Positions 8,249-16,480 of a stretch of 64,000 nt of DNA are shown here, one piece after another (the stretch's first letter is position 1; every line of letters begins with the position of its first letter). The notes below the pieces were generated by a model, which worked only from the letters and a program-made list of their open reading frames with translations, ran no database searches and was not told where the DNA came from. The stretch is from Myxococcales bacterium (GTDB lineage Bacteria; Myxococcota_A; Polyangia; Polyangiales; Polyangiaceae): positions 124,001 through 188,000 of the forward strand of contig JADJKB010000002.1 of NCBI GenBank assembly GCA_016706225.1, read 5' to 3'. The translations under genes were made by a program, and so were the position numbers.

Positions 8249-9645
8249 CAGGAAGCACTCCGCCTTCGCACCAGGCGTGAGTTCAAGAACTGGTAAATGA
8301 TCTTGCACACCTCGAACGAGCTGCCTTCCATGAAGTCGACGATCTCGCGCACGGTACGCTCCCCGTCGATGGACTCGAGCACGGCTTGTTCGCGCTTCGT
8401 CAGCTTCGAGTCACTCCCCACGCGCTCGATGGCGCCCTCGTCTCGAGCAATGGTCTCCTCGAAGTCGAACGTGCCCTCGATCAAACGCCACTCGTCCACG
8501 CGGCGGAAGCCCTCCATGACCAGCGCACTCGTGGACAACCCCAGACGTACGGTGGACACCTCCGGCGGGATGCCGACGGTGAAGGTGAAGCGACCGGTCT
8601 TCCAGCGCACGACCTCGTACACGAGCTCGGAGGCCTGGCGCGTGATGGCGTGGGTGACCGCCTCGGGCTCCACCAGCCCCAGCTCTTTCAGCACGTCGCC
8701 CAGCAGGCGGCGGGAGCCCGAGCGTTGCCCGAGCACGGTGTCCAGATCTTCGCGGCTGATGGCTGACGACTCGACCAGATAGCGCCCCAGCAGAAATTCG
8801 TCGCGCACCCCGCGCGAGCGCGCGAAGTCGACGTTGCCCTCGCGTACGAACAGGGTGATCTCGCTCTTCTTGTTGGAGATGACGAGCCCGCCGGACTGGT
8901 GCTGAAGGTGCAAAAGCTGCAAGATTTCGGCGATCGAGATCACGGAGACGTCACCGGACAACACCTCCTGAGTGTTCTCGCCGAAGTCCAGGGTCCGCAG
9001 CAGGCTGGTGAGCGACCCCATGTTGTCCGGGGTGATGGTGCGCACGATGGCGTCGGTGAAGAGCTTGGTGGTGTCGGCCGGCACACCGGAGATCTGCGCC
9101 AGCGCCGGTTGCACCATCCGGACCAGCGCGGCGGAGAACTCCATCGCGGTCTGCATGCGGCGCAGCGCGGGGTCATCACTCGGCGCGCTCAGGCTCGGTG
9201 CCATGACCTCGGCGATGGTCTCGTCGTCGGGCATGGCGCCCGCTTCGGGCACCGGGCGCCCGCGACCTTCTTCGTGTTTCTTGAGCGCGCCTTCGACCAC
9301 CGCGATCAGTCCGCGCGCGTCGAACGGCTTGGTGATGGCATCGATGGCGCCGGTCTGCTGGACGAACTGACCTCGGATGCGGTCACCCTTCGCGCTCATC
9401 AGGACGACGGGCATGTTCGCGCGGTCCGGCTGCGCGCGGAGCTCGCGGCAGAACTGGTAGCCGTTCATGCGCGGCATCACGAAGTCGAGCAGCACGAGAT
9501 CGATGGGCTCGCCGGCCTTGAGCTTGGACAGCGCGTCCTGGCCGTCGTCAGCGGTGACCGCCTCGTAGTCTTCTGACGTCAAGATCGACGCCACGACCTT
9601 GCGGATCGTGGGACTGTCGTCGACGACGAGGATGCGCGCGCCCAT
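8248..9645 (-). CDS. Response regulator with receiver and DUF4388 (PATAN) domains
   Basis: A 465-residue protein. Residues 1-115 are a complete receiver: acidic pair D9-D10, phosphoacceptor D54 in LLDFVMPRMNG, S84 and K106. After a linker, a DUF4388/PATAN domain begins near 226 (SVISIAEILQLLHLQHQSGGL, then EITLFVREGNVDFARS). The C-terminal third contains a helical segment ending FMEGSSFEVCKIIYQFLNSRLV, reminiscent of the winged-helix-like end of this family. No DNA-binding or enzymatic output domain is seen. It is the first gene of the chemosensory module and probably the phosphorylation target of the CheA. PatA-type receivers in cyanobacterial chemosensory loci have the same domain pairing. 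Confidence 0.87.
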   Translation of the reverse strand: MGARILVVDDSPTIRKVVASILTSEDYEAVTADDGQDALSKLKAGEPIDLVLLDFVMPRMNGYQFCRELRAQPDRANMPVVLMSAKGDRIRGQFVQQTGAIDAITKPFDARGLIAVVEGALKKHEEGRGRPVPEAGAMPDDETIAEVMAPSLSAPSDDPALRRMQTAMEFSAALVRMVQPALAQISGVPADTTKLFTDAIVRTITPDNMGSLTSLLRTLDFGENTQEVLSGDVSVISIAEILQLLHLQHQSGGLVISNKKSEITLFVREGNVDFARSRGVRDEFLLGRYLVESSAISREDLDTVLGQRSGSRRLLGDVLKELGLVEPEAVTHAITRQASELVYEVVRWKTGRFTFTVGIPPEVSTVRLGLSTSALVMEGFRRVDEWRLIEGTFDFEETIARDEGAIERVGSDSKLTKREQAVLESIDGERTVREIVDFMEGSSFEVCKIIYQFLNSRLVRRRSAS

Positions 9646-9670
9646 CGCTCCGCGCTATTCTAGGCGGGTC

Positions 9671-9856
9671 ATGTCAGACCTGCGCAAGAAGGGGAGACCA
9701 CGGACGCCTGGCGCGGCGGTCGTTCCAACCGGGCTGCCGGTGTTCGACGCGCTCGAGCGCGCCGGCCTGGTCATCGTGATGAGGGGAAAACCCGCCACAA
9801 AACCCGACCCGGCCGGCCAAGCTCGGAGCCGCAAGAAGCTCAGCCGTCCTCGCTGA
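9671..9856 (+). CDS. Possible small basic protein
   Basis: A 61-residue open frame starting ATG at 9671, rich in Lys, Arg and Pro (begins MSDLRKKGRPRTPG). It fills the 194-bp space between the divergent response-regulator gene and the convergent end of aspS, and overlaps the aspS stop by 17 bp. No family is recognised. The central LPVFDALERAGLVIVMRG could be a short amphipathic structure. It might be real because it sits exactly in an otherwise empty gap, but it is too short to judge. Confidence 0.3.
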   Translation: MSDLRKKGRPRTPGAAVVPTGLPVFDALERAGLVIVMRGKPATKPDPAGQARSRKKLSRPR

Positions 9857-11732
9857 CCGTTCGGATGTGCAGGTCGGCGAGCTGCTCTGGGCTCACGTTG
9901 TTCGGTGCGTCGCTCATGACGTCCGTGCCCTTTTGGGTCTTGGGGAAGGCAATCACGTCCCGGATGCTGTCGCTGCCGGCGGCCAGCATGGCCAGGCGAT
10001 CCATGCCCAGGGCGATGCCGCCGTGGGGCGGCGCGCCGTAGCGCAAGGCCGAGAGCAGGAAGCCGAACTTCTCTTGCGCTTGTTCGTCCGAGATCCCCAG
10101 CGACTTGAACACCCGGCGCTGAACCTCGGGGTCGTGCAGGCGGATGCTGCCGCCGGCGATCTCGAAGCCGTTCAGGACCAGGTCGTAGCGATGGCAGAGG
10201 ACCATGCCCGGATCGGTCTCGAGCAGCGGCACGCTCTCGTCGTGCGGGCGCGTGAACGCGTGGTGCGCGGCGCCCCAGCGTTTGCCGTCTTCGTCCCACT
10301 CGAACAGCGGCGGATCGACGACCCACAGGAACTGGTAACGATCGCCGTGTCCGACCTCGGGGATCAGTCCCAGCTTCTTGGCGATGTGCACGCGCAGGTT
10401 GGCGAGCACCGTGTGGACCACACTCGCCTTGCCGAACTGCAAGATGATGAGGTCGTTCTCCTTCGCGCCGCAGGCGGCGTTGATCGCCTCCCGCAGTCCG
10501 GGCTCGATGGTCTTGGCGAAGGGTGACTGCGTCCAAGAGCCGTCGGCGGCGACCTTCGCCCGGGCCAGGCCCGCGGCGCCCATGCTCTTGGCGAGCTGCT
10601 CGAGCTTGTCGGTGTCGGTCCGGGAAAAACCCGCGTCACCCGGCACGACCATGGCCTTGACGATCTCCGCCGGCAGCTCCCGGCGGTGCACGCCGGTCTT
10701 GAATTTCTCGGCAATGGGCTGCCAGAACGGCACGCCGCCGCCGTTGTGTTCGATGATCAGGTCGGTCAGGTCGATGTGTTTCATCCCGAAGCGGATGTCC
10801 GGCTTGTCGTTGCCGTAGTCGCGCATGGAGTCCTCGAACTTCATGCGCGGGAAGCGCCCGTCGGGGAAGAGTTCGTGCAGATCGATGCCGAGCCCCTCGC
10901 GCCAGATGGCGAACACCAGGCCTTCGACCATGGAGAAGATGTCGTCCTGGTTCACGAAGCTCATCTCGAGATCGATCTGCGTGAACTCCGGCTGGCGATC
11001 GAGGCGCAGATCTTCGTCACGGAAACAGCGCACGATCTGGAAGTAGCGTTCGTAGCCGGCGACCATGAACAGCTGCTTGAAGATCTGCGGGCTCTCCGCC
11101 AGTGCGTAGAACTTTCCGGCGTTGAGCCGCGAAGGCACCAGGAAGTTGCGCGCGCCACCCGGCGTGTACTTGACCAGGAAAGGCGTCTCGATCTCGAGGC
11201 AGCCCTGGCCCGAGAGATAGTTGCGGGTTGCCTGGTTGATGGTGTGGCGCATGCGCAGCGCGCGCTGCAGCGGCCGGCGGCGCAGGTCCAGGTAGCGGTA
11301 CTGCAGGCGCACCTCTTCGCGGGTGTCGATGTCGTCGGTGATCTCGAAGGGCGGCGTCTCGGCCTTGTTGAAGATGGTGGCCTCGGTCACCACGACCTCG
11401 ATCTCTCCGGTGTGGAGGTTCGGGTTGGTGGCCGACACCAGCTTGTTCTCCTTCTTGCTGAACTGCTCGCCGCGGGAGCGCACCCGGCCGCGGATGCCGA
11501 TCACCCACTCGCTGCGGACCTGCTCGGCCAGATCGTGCGCCTCCTGGGAGGCGTCGGGGTCGAACACGACCTGAGTCAGGCCCTCCCGGTCTCGGAGGTC
11601 GACGAAAATGAGCGAGCCGTGGTCGCGGCGGCTGTCGACCCAGCCGAAGAGGACGACCTCCTCGTCGAGGTTGGCTGCGCGGAGCGCGTCGTTCGAGTGG
11701 GTGCGCTTGAGCTCATCGATGAAGCGGGCCAA
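9840..11732 (-). CDS. aspS: Aspartyl-tRNA synthetase
   Basis: Charges tRNA-Asp. The 630-residue protein has the full bacterial layout: an N-terminal OB-fold anticodon-binding domain (VVLFGWVDSRRDHG, FVDLRDREG), class II motif 1, motif 2 around VRCFRDEDLRLDRQPEF, the bacteria-specific GAD insertion in the middle, and motif 3 near the end (GIALGMDRLAML). The ending FPKTQKGTDVMSDAP is typical. Transcribed alone leftward; the next genes on either side are convergent or divergent. The start MARFIDELKRTHSN at 11732 fits the family. Confidence 0.97.
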   Translation of the reverse strand: MARFIDELKRTHSNDALRAANLDEEVVLFGWVDSRRDHGSLIFVDLRDREGLTQVVFDPDASQEAHDLAEQVRSEWVIGIRGRVRSRGEQFSKKENKLVSATNPNLHTGEIEVVVTEATIFNKAETPPFEITDDIDTREEVRLQYRYLDLRRRPLQRALRMRHTINQATRNYLSGQGCLEIETPFLVKYTPGGARNFLVPSRLNAGKFYALAESPQIFKQLFMVAGYERYFQIVRCFRDEDLRLDRQPEFTQIDLEMSFVNQDDIFSMVEGLVFAIWREGLGIDLHELFPDGRFPRMKFEDSMRDYGNDKPDIRFGMKHIDLTDLIIEHNGGGVPFWQPIAEKFKTGVHRRELPAEIVKAMVVPGDAGFSRTDTDKLEQLAKSMGAAGLARAKVAADGSWTQSPFAKTIEPGLREAINAACGAKENDLIILQFGKASVVHTVLANLRVHIAKKLGLIPEVGHGDRYQFLWVVDPPLFEWDEDGKRWGAAHHAFTRPHDESVPLLETDPGMVLCHRYDLVLNGFEIAGGSIRLHDPEVQRRVFKSLGISDEQAQEKFGFLLSALRYGAPPHGGIALGMDRLAMLAAGSDSIRDVIAFPKTQKGTDVMSDAPNNVSPEQLADLHIRTVSEDG

Positions 11733-11878
11733 GGGGAGTCCTTTCGGGGGGCACCGCTTTTAGCGCGGCGTGCCCATCCGCCCAAGAGCCCGGCAAGATT
11801 GGCCCAAAAGCCCCGCCGAAAGCCCGGGCCATGCTCCGGAAATTGGGCCGAAATCCCGGCGCATCGTAACCGTCGGGG

Positions 11879-13702
11879 GTGACCGCAAGCGATGCGCCGC
11901 CACTGCTCCGCCCGGAGCGGCATTGGCTGTACCCGCTCCTCGGGTGGCTGTCCTTCGCCGTGCCCCTGTTCGTGACGCTGTCTCGCGTCAGTGCGTTCAC
12001 GCAGTGGCGCGACGATCTTCCGATCGTCCGCGCCCTCGGCCTCGTGCCCATCGGCGGGGAAGGCACCCTGTCGAGTGTGCTCATGCAAGCGGCTTCGCTC
12101 TTGCCGCTCGGCGGGCGCGTGCTGCGCGCGGCGTTGCCGAGCGCGGTGTGTCTCGCGATCGCGGCGCGGCTCTTGTTCGCGCTCACGGCGCGCTTGCTGG
12201 AGCAGAATGCTTGGACGCCGCGCTTGATCCCGTGGCTGTCGTTCGCGGCGGCGTTGACCGCAACCCTCGCGCCGACCTGGCAGCTCGAGGGTACGATTGC
12301 GGGCGGCTCCACGCTGGCCGCGGCGTTGGTGCTCGGCGGGCTCTTGCTTCGCCCGAGCGCCGACACCCGCGACGCTCGGGTCTGGCTCGGGTTCGGCGCC
12401 TTCATTGGCCTGACGACGATGGAGAGTCACACGGCGGGGGGCGCGCTCGTGGTTGCGCTCGCGATGCAGGTGTTTGCGCTGGGCGAGCTGCCGCCGCGCC
12501 GGGGTCTTGCCCTGTGCGCCGGCGGCGCGGCGCTCGTGATCGTGTTGTGTGTGATCCCGCTGGCGGTCCGCCCGTTCGCCGTGCGGTCGTGGGTGCACCT
12601 CGGCTACACGATTTCGTCGGCGAGTGTGTCGGGGCTCGACGCCGCGGCGGAGCAGAGCGGCGTGCTCGCGACGTGGTTCAGCGAGGTGGGGTTGATCGCT
12701 TGTGCGCTGGCGCTGGGCGGTCTGGTGTGGGGCCTGGTGCGCGGTCGCACGCGCTGGATCGCGGTGCCGCTGGGCGCGTTGATCGTGGCGGACGTGGTGT
12801 TTCCCGCGAGCCGCGCCGGGCTCTTGTCGGCGGACTCGCTGACGCCGCTGCGCCTGCTGTCGCTCTCTGCCCTGGCGGCGGCGGCGGCCCTCGGCGTGCA
12901 CACTGTGGCGGTGACGCTGCAGCGATCGAGTGTGCCGATGGCGCGCTACGCGGCGTGGCTCCTGGTGGCGTTCGACTTCACGCTCGTGCTGGTGACGGCC
13001 GAGGACTCGGGGTTCCCTGCCGACCGCACCACGCAGAACGCGGCCGAGGTCTGGACTGACGAGGCGCTCGGCGCGCTGCCGCACCGGAGTCTGTTGCTGG
13101 TGCGTTCCGAGACTGTGGCATGGCGGCTGTGGGCGGCGCGGGTTGCGCGCGGTGAACGCCCCGACGTGGTCGTGGTGCCGCTGCCGCTGCTCAGCAAGGG
13201 TTCGGTCGCGTCGAAGCTCCTGGCGCTCGAGCCCGGGTTGGCGCCGCTGATCCGTGACATGGCGGTGAACGGCGAGCCGTCGGAGGGAGCGCTGTCGTCG
13301 CTGGCTGATCTTCGGCCATTGTATGTCGAGCTGGATCCGGCGTGGGACAGACGTCTGGTCGATCACCTGATCCCGCGACCGTTCTGGCTGCATTTTGCGC
13401 CGCACGCGTTCGGGCGTTCGGATCGCACGGTGGCGCTCGAGAAGGGTCGGCGTCCGTTCCGGCGCGTGCTCGCGGCGGCGCAGACTCCTGACTATCGCGA
13501 TCGCGCGACGATCACGCTGCTCAGCTCGCGCGCCGAAGAGCAGGCCACGGTGTTGGCGCAGCTCGGAGATCGCGAGAGTGTGGCCGAGCTGGTGGCTGAC
13601 CTGCGCGAGATCGATCCGGCGCACCCGTTTGCCCGCGAGCTCGAGGCGCGGCTCAAGAAGCATCCCAAAGGTGGAGTGGACGTGAGCGACCTGATTCAGT
13701 GA
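11879..13702 (+). CDS. Polytopic membrane protein, DUF2723/glycosyltransferase-like
   Basis: A 607-residue membrane protein starting at a GTG. The first two-thirds contain many hydrophobic helices (for example near 20-35, 85-110, 125-145, 195-215 and 220-240); the last third is soluble. A short acidic pair follows the first helix (QWRDDLPIVRALGL), as in DUF2723 and PMT-type lipid-linked sugar transferases, and the layout resembles the DUF2723 proteins common in this phylum. That assignment is only by architecture. The C-terminal soluble part (about 390-600) lists no motif I can name. It is divergent from aspS and followed 42 bp later by the OsmC-type gene. Confidence 0.72.
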   Translation: MTASDAPPLLRPERHWLYPLLGWLSFAVPLFVTLSRVSAFTQWRDDLPIVRALGLVPIGGEGTLSSVLMQAASLLPLGGRVLRAALPSAVCLAIAARLLFALTARLLEQNAWTPRLIPWLSFAAALTATLAPTWQLEGTIAGGSTLAAALVLGGLLLRPSADTRDARVWLGFGAFIGLTTMESHTAGGALVVALAMQVFALGELPPRRGLALCAGGAALVIVLCVIPLAVRPFAVRSWVHLGYTISSASVSGLDAAAEQSGVLATWFSEVGLIACALALGGLVWGLVRGRTRWIAVPLGALIVADVVFPASRAGLLSADSLTPLRLLSLSALAAAAALGVHTVAVTLQRSSVPMARYAAWLLVAFDFTLVLVTAEDSGFPADRTTQNAAEVWTDEALGALPHRSLLLVRSETVAWRLWAARVARGERPDVVVVPLPLLSKGSVASKLLALEPGLAPLIRDMAVNGEPSEGALSSLADLRPLYVELDPAWDRRLVDHLIPRPFWLHFAPHAFGRSDRTVALEKGRRPFRRVLAAAQTPDYRDRATITLLSSRAEEQATVLAQLGDRESVAELVADLREIDPAHPFARELEARLKKHPKGGVDVSDLIQ

Positions 13703-13744
13703 TGGGGTGGCGTTCCGGTTCACCGGTGTCTATGCATTGCGCCC

Positions 13745-14152
13745 ATGAGCATTCGCAGTGTTTCGGTCAGCACGGCCGCGGGTAAGTTTGGCCAGCGGGT
13801 CCAGGTCGGGGGGCTCGAGATCATCGCGGACGAGCCGAAGGAGAGTGGCGGCGATGACCTTGGGCTCGCGCCGCACGAGCTGGTGCTGGCGGGGTTGGGA
13901 GCCTGCACGTCGATGACGCTGAAGCTGTATGCGGACCGCAAGGGTTGGCCGCTGGAGCGGGCTGAGGTGACCCTGGACGCCGAGCGCACCTCGACGGCCT
14001 TCGCCATTCGCCGCCGAATCCAGCTCCACGGCCCTCTCGACGCCGACCAGCGCGCCCGCCTGCTGGAGATCGCGAGCAAGTGCCCCGTCCACAAAACGCT
14101 GACCGGCGAGATCGCGATCGAGAGCACGCTCGTCGACGCACCGCCCACCTGA
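13745..14152 (+). CDS. OsmC/Ohr family protein
   Basis: A 135-residue OsmC-like protein, usually a thiol peroxidase reducing organic hydroperoxides in the cytoplasm. Both redox cysteines are present: C54 in GLGACTSMTLK and C113 in SKCPVHKTL. The LAPHELVLAGLG segment before the first Cys is the family hallmark. This is the YhfA-like OsmC branch rather than Ohr proper, judged from the CPVHKTL motif. It starts at ATG 13745 and probably follows the membrane-protein gene in the same transcript, but a functional link is not evident. Confidence 0.9.
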   Translation: MSIRSVSVSTAAGKFGQRVQVGGLEIIADEPKESGGDDLGLAPHELVLAGLGACTSMTLKLYADRKGWPLERAEVTLDAERTSTAFAIRRRIQLHGPLDADQRARLLEIASKCPVHKTLTGEIAIESTLVDAPPT

Positions 14153-14208
14153 CGGTCGAGGTGCAGCGATGCCCCGACCACCAACCTACGTGAGCCAGCA
14201 CAAGCTCG

Positions 14209-14607
14209 TCATCGAGCGCCCGTGTTGCCGGGGGTGGGAACCTCCTCGAACACGGGCGTGCCTTCGACGGGGATCCGGATGACGCAGTTCACCATGTCGG
14301 TCCTGGATCGGATCGTGGCGACGGCCGTCCGGACAACCTGAAGCTGGTCGTCCCGGGGAAGATCACCATCCTCGATCAGGATGATCCCGGCATGAAGCTC
14401 CCGGCTCCGGGCAAGCTTGTCGAAGTCGTCCACGTTCTTGGTCACGAGGATGCGATCTTCGGCGAAGGCCCGGTCGAGAACCTCGGCATCGGTCGCTTCG
14501 AGAAGACCCCGATCCCGAACCCCACAAGCGTCGATGCCGTCCTCCTTGCAGAGCCGGTCGGCGACCTGAGGGGACAGGTTCTCATCCAGCAGGAGCTTGA
14601 CGTTCAC
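14209..14607 (-). CDS. DUF5615 PIN-like toxin candidate
   Basis: A 132-residue PIN-like protein. It begins MNVKLLLDENLSPQVADRL, the usual DUF5615 opening with an acidic DE pair, followed by the VRDRG segment, then D-A-E-V (40-43), and ILVTKNVDDFDKL (53-65) with the conserved T-K/N-x-x-D-F. PIN-fold proteins are metal-dependent RNases. It overlaps by 26 bp the upstream DUF433 gene, the usual partner of DUF5615. Together they look like a type II toxin-antitoxin pair. Toxicity is inferred from the pairing, not shown. Confidence 0.8.
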   Translation of the reverse strand: MNVKLLLDENLSPQVADRLCKEDGIDACGVRDRGLLEATDAEVLDRAFAEDRILVTKNVDDFDKLARSRELHAGIILIEDGDLPRDDQLQVVRTAVATIRSRTDMVNCVIRIPVEGTPVFEEVPTPGNTGAR

Positions 14608-15136
14608 GAGGCCGTCCCATCCGGGGGTACGCCAGCGTGTACAACTTGGCGAACTCGATGTCCCTTGGCTTCAAGTAAGGGTAGTCCTCCCTGAGAGCGT
14701 CGCCCGAAACGCCACGCAGCAATTGCTTGCCGATGTTGCGCACGGCAAGGCGGCTCTTCGGGAAGACGGGCTCGCCTCCCAGGATGCGCTCATCGACGAC
14801 GAGCTTCGACTTCCACGCCTCGAAGTGTTCGAGCCGATCACCGATGACTTCGGCAACCTTCCCGATCCTCAATTCGAGTACGGGGGTCCATTCGATCCGC
14901 TCAGGAAGCTTTGGTCGGGACATTCCACGAGCGACCAGTTCGTGCAGCCGTCGTCGGTCCTCGACCGCAAGGTGGAGGCCGAGCATGGCAAGAGCACCGA
15001 AGTAGACAGCATCGGTGAAGCTGAACCGGGGCGGACTTCCGCTGCCGGTGAGCCCGTGCTCGACTTCCTTCCGCACCTGGCTTTCGTCGAGCCCGACCAG
15101 AGCTGCGACCTCGTTGGTGGTGAGCGTGCCGGCCAT
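14582..15136 (-). CDS. DUF433 antitoxin candidate with N-terminal helix-turn-helix
   Basis: A 184-residue protein. Residues 1-50 (TTNEVAALVGLDESQVRK) look like a MerR-like winged helix; the C-terminal part (about 105-165) is a DUF433 domain, recognised by ILGGEPVFPKSRLAVRNI, LRGVSGDALREDYPYLKPRDI and a final helix. DUF433 proteins usually neutralise DUF5615 partners and bind their own promoter. Here a candidate promoter and an AGTGaaCACT dyad lie 16 bp upstream of the start, as expected for autoregulation. It is longer than a minimal DUF433 antitoxin (about 75-100 residues) because of the extra N-terminal DNA-binding domain. Confidence 0.8.
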   Translation of the reverse strand: MAGTLTTNEVAALVGLDESQVRKEVEHGLTGSGSPPRFSFTDAVYFGALAMLGLHLAVEDRRRLHELVARGMSRPKLPERIEWTPVLELRIGKVAEVIGDRLEHFEAWKSKLVVDERILGGEPVFPKSRLAVRNIGKQLLRGVSGDALREDYPYLKPRDIEFAKLYTLAYPRMGRPRERQAPAG

Positions 15137-15500
15137 AACTATTTCCTATCCAGTGAACACTATACGCTCGGGGCTGGAAGGCGCAAGACCAGTCAGAACC
15201 CGGCCCGGATTAGGCCTCGCCCTGACCCTCCCGGCTTTGCCCAAGAAGCCGGAGCCGGGTCATCTCATTCGGCCAAGCACCTCGGCCCGTTCTTGGCGCT
15301 CCACCAGATCATTCCGGAGCTAACCGCGCTTGGCGATTCGCCCCCGCTCCTCTCGTCGTATCCGGAACCACGCAGGCCGAGACGCAGCCCCAAGAGGGCG
15401 CTAAAGTCATCCACGTGGAATTCCGCCGACAGTGAATCGTCGGCACGAATCGTCGGCACCAGGAAAGGGAGCGGCAGAAGCAGTTTCAGTTCAACAACTT
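15137..15500. other. Non-coding gap between the toxin-antitoxin pair and tRNA-Ser
   Basis: A 364-bp stretch with no convincing gene; all open frames are short and unlike neighbouring coding sequence. It holds the promoter and dyad described separately at its left end and a perfect 13-bp tandem duplication (GAATCGTCGGCAC twice, 15434-15459) about 40 bp before the tRNA. Nothing else is recognised. Confidence 0.6.
15152..15186 (-). promoter_or_regulatory. Candidate promoter and operator dyad of the DUF433/DUF5615 pair
   Basis: Read on the minus strand, TTGCGC (15186-15181) and TATAGT (15164-15159) are separated by 16 bp and resemble a sigma-70 type promoter. AGTGaaCACT (15152-15161) is an inverted repeat overlapping the -10 element and likely start site, 16 bp upstream of the DUF433 ATG. 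This is where a toxin-antitoxin autorepressor would bind. Judged by eye only. Confidence 0.38.
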
Positions 15501-15587
15501 GGAGGAGTGGCCGAGTGGTCTAAGGCAGCGGTTTTGAAAACCGCCGTACCGGGAACGGTACCAGGGGTTCGAATCCCTTCTCCTCCG
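15501..15587 (+). tRNA. tRNA-Ser(TGA)
   Basis: An 87-nt class II tRNA. The acceptor stem pairs GGAGGAG (15501-15507) with CTCCTCC (15580-15586), with discriminator G at 15587 as in serine tRNAs. The anticodon stem GCGGT/ACCGC encloses the loop TTTGAAA, giving anticodon TGA, which reads UCA and UCG-type serine codons. A long variable arm (GTACCGGGAACGGTACC, itself a hairpin) confirms the serine class. The T-loop is GTTCGAATC. CCA is not encoded. The gene is complete. Confidence 0.96.
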
Positions 15588-15645
15588 CCCCTTCAAGCTC
15601 GTCATCGCTGACGCTCCGAACGGCGGGTCCCTTCTCCTCCGCCCC
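15574..15645 (+). repeat. Direct repeat of the tRNA-Ser 3' end (att-like)
   Basis: The 18 bp TCCCTTCTCCTCCGCCCC at 15574-15591, which covers the end of the T-arm, the 3' acceptor strand and the next bases, recurs exactly at 15628-15645. Duplicated tRNA 3' ends are the usual footprint of tyrosine-recombinase integration. No integrase lies in the 36 bp between the copies, so if it is an att pair it is a scar. Confidence 0.5.
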
Positions 15646-15710
15646 GACCCGGTCGCGGGGCGCGCGGAGATAGCTCATCCGATCTTCGGCTGTCGATCGT
15701 TGATCAGGGC

Positions 15711-16480
15711 ATGACGATTCCGTTGACCGCCTCTGCACTTCGCTCCGCGCCGATTCCCCTGCCTTCTTCTCCGGTGGCGGAGAGGCCGCTCAGTTTCGAC
15801 ACCTACGGCGACTCCGGCCCCTGGGTCGTGCTTGTGCACGGCATCCCCGGTTGGCGAGGCACCTTCGCCGAGGTTGGGGCGCGCTTGGGGTCCACCTGTC
15901 GGGTTCTGGTGCCGGACCTGCTCGGCTTCGGCGACTCGCCAGAAGCTCCCGCAGATTTTCATGCCGAACAACACGCCGCGGTGGTGATCGACCTGCTCCG
16001 GGCGCGCGGTGTCGATCGCTTCCATCTGGTCGGTTTCGACTTCGGGGTCCGACCGCCGTTCTCGTCGCAGGTCGGCTCGGAGACCGCGTGCAGTCGATCA
16101 CTGTGGCGGCGACCAACATCTTCCCGGACACACCCGTCCCGCTACCGCTCCGCCTGGCGAAGATCCCGATCCTGGGTCGGCTGTTGTTCCGGCTGCTGCT
16201 GGGGAGGCTCGGGCTCATGCTGATGTTCTTCGCGGCGGTCGCCGATCGGTCGGCGTTTCCTCGCGCGCGGTATCGTGCCGCGCTCCGCGGCCACGGGCCT
16301 CGAACGACCCGCCGCATCTTCTTCGCCAGCATGCGAGACTTGCCGGGTCGACGAGGGGCCCTCGAGCCCTTCGCGCGGCCGGCACTGAGGCGCGGAGGCT
16401 TGCGCGCGCTTCACTGCCTCTCGAGCGTCAGGGTCGCGGTCGCTCCCTTGACCGGCTGTTCGGCGATCACGATCGTGTAG
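15711..16480 (+). pseudogene. Alpha/beta hydrolase broken by a one-base loss
   Basis: The first frame (from ATG 15711) reads an alpha/beta hydrolase start: WVVLVHGIPGWRGTF oxyanion region, VLVPDLLGFGDS, then HLVGFDFG at the nucleophile elbow, with Asp as in dehalogenases and epoxide hydrolases. Just after this, near 16048, the homology jumps to another frame that continues with G-PTAVLVAGRLGDRVQSITV and a hydrophobic cap segment. Restoring one G in the run cggggt would join the two as FGGPTAV. The downstream frame then ends at 16480, 70 bp inside the convergent lipoprotein gene, and no catalytic His region is seen, so the C-terminus is also missing. A sequencing error could explain the frameshift but not the truncation. 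Confidence 0.72.

Noticed and set aside
11576..13723. 715-residue open frame antisense to the membrane protein and aspS end
   Set aside because: Only charged repeats (RR, QR, HR) with no motif; the sense genes are well supported.
15592..15660. Second tRNA-Ser copy downstream
   Set aside because: Only the last 18 bases are duplicated; no acceptor 5' strand, D-arm or anticodon arm exists.
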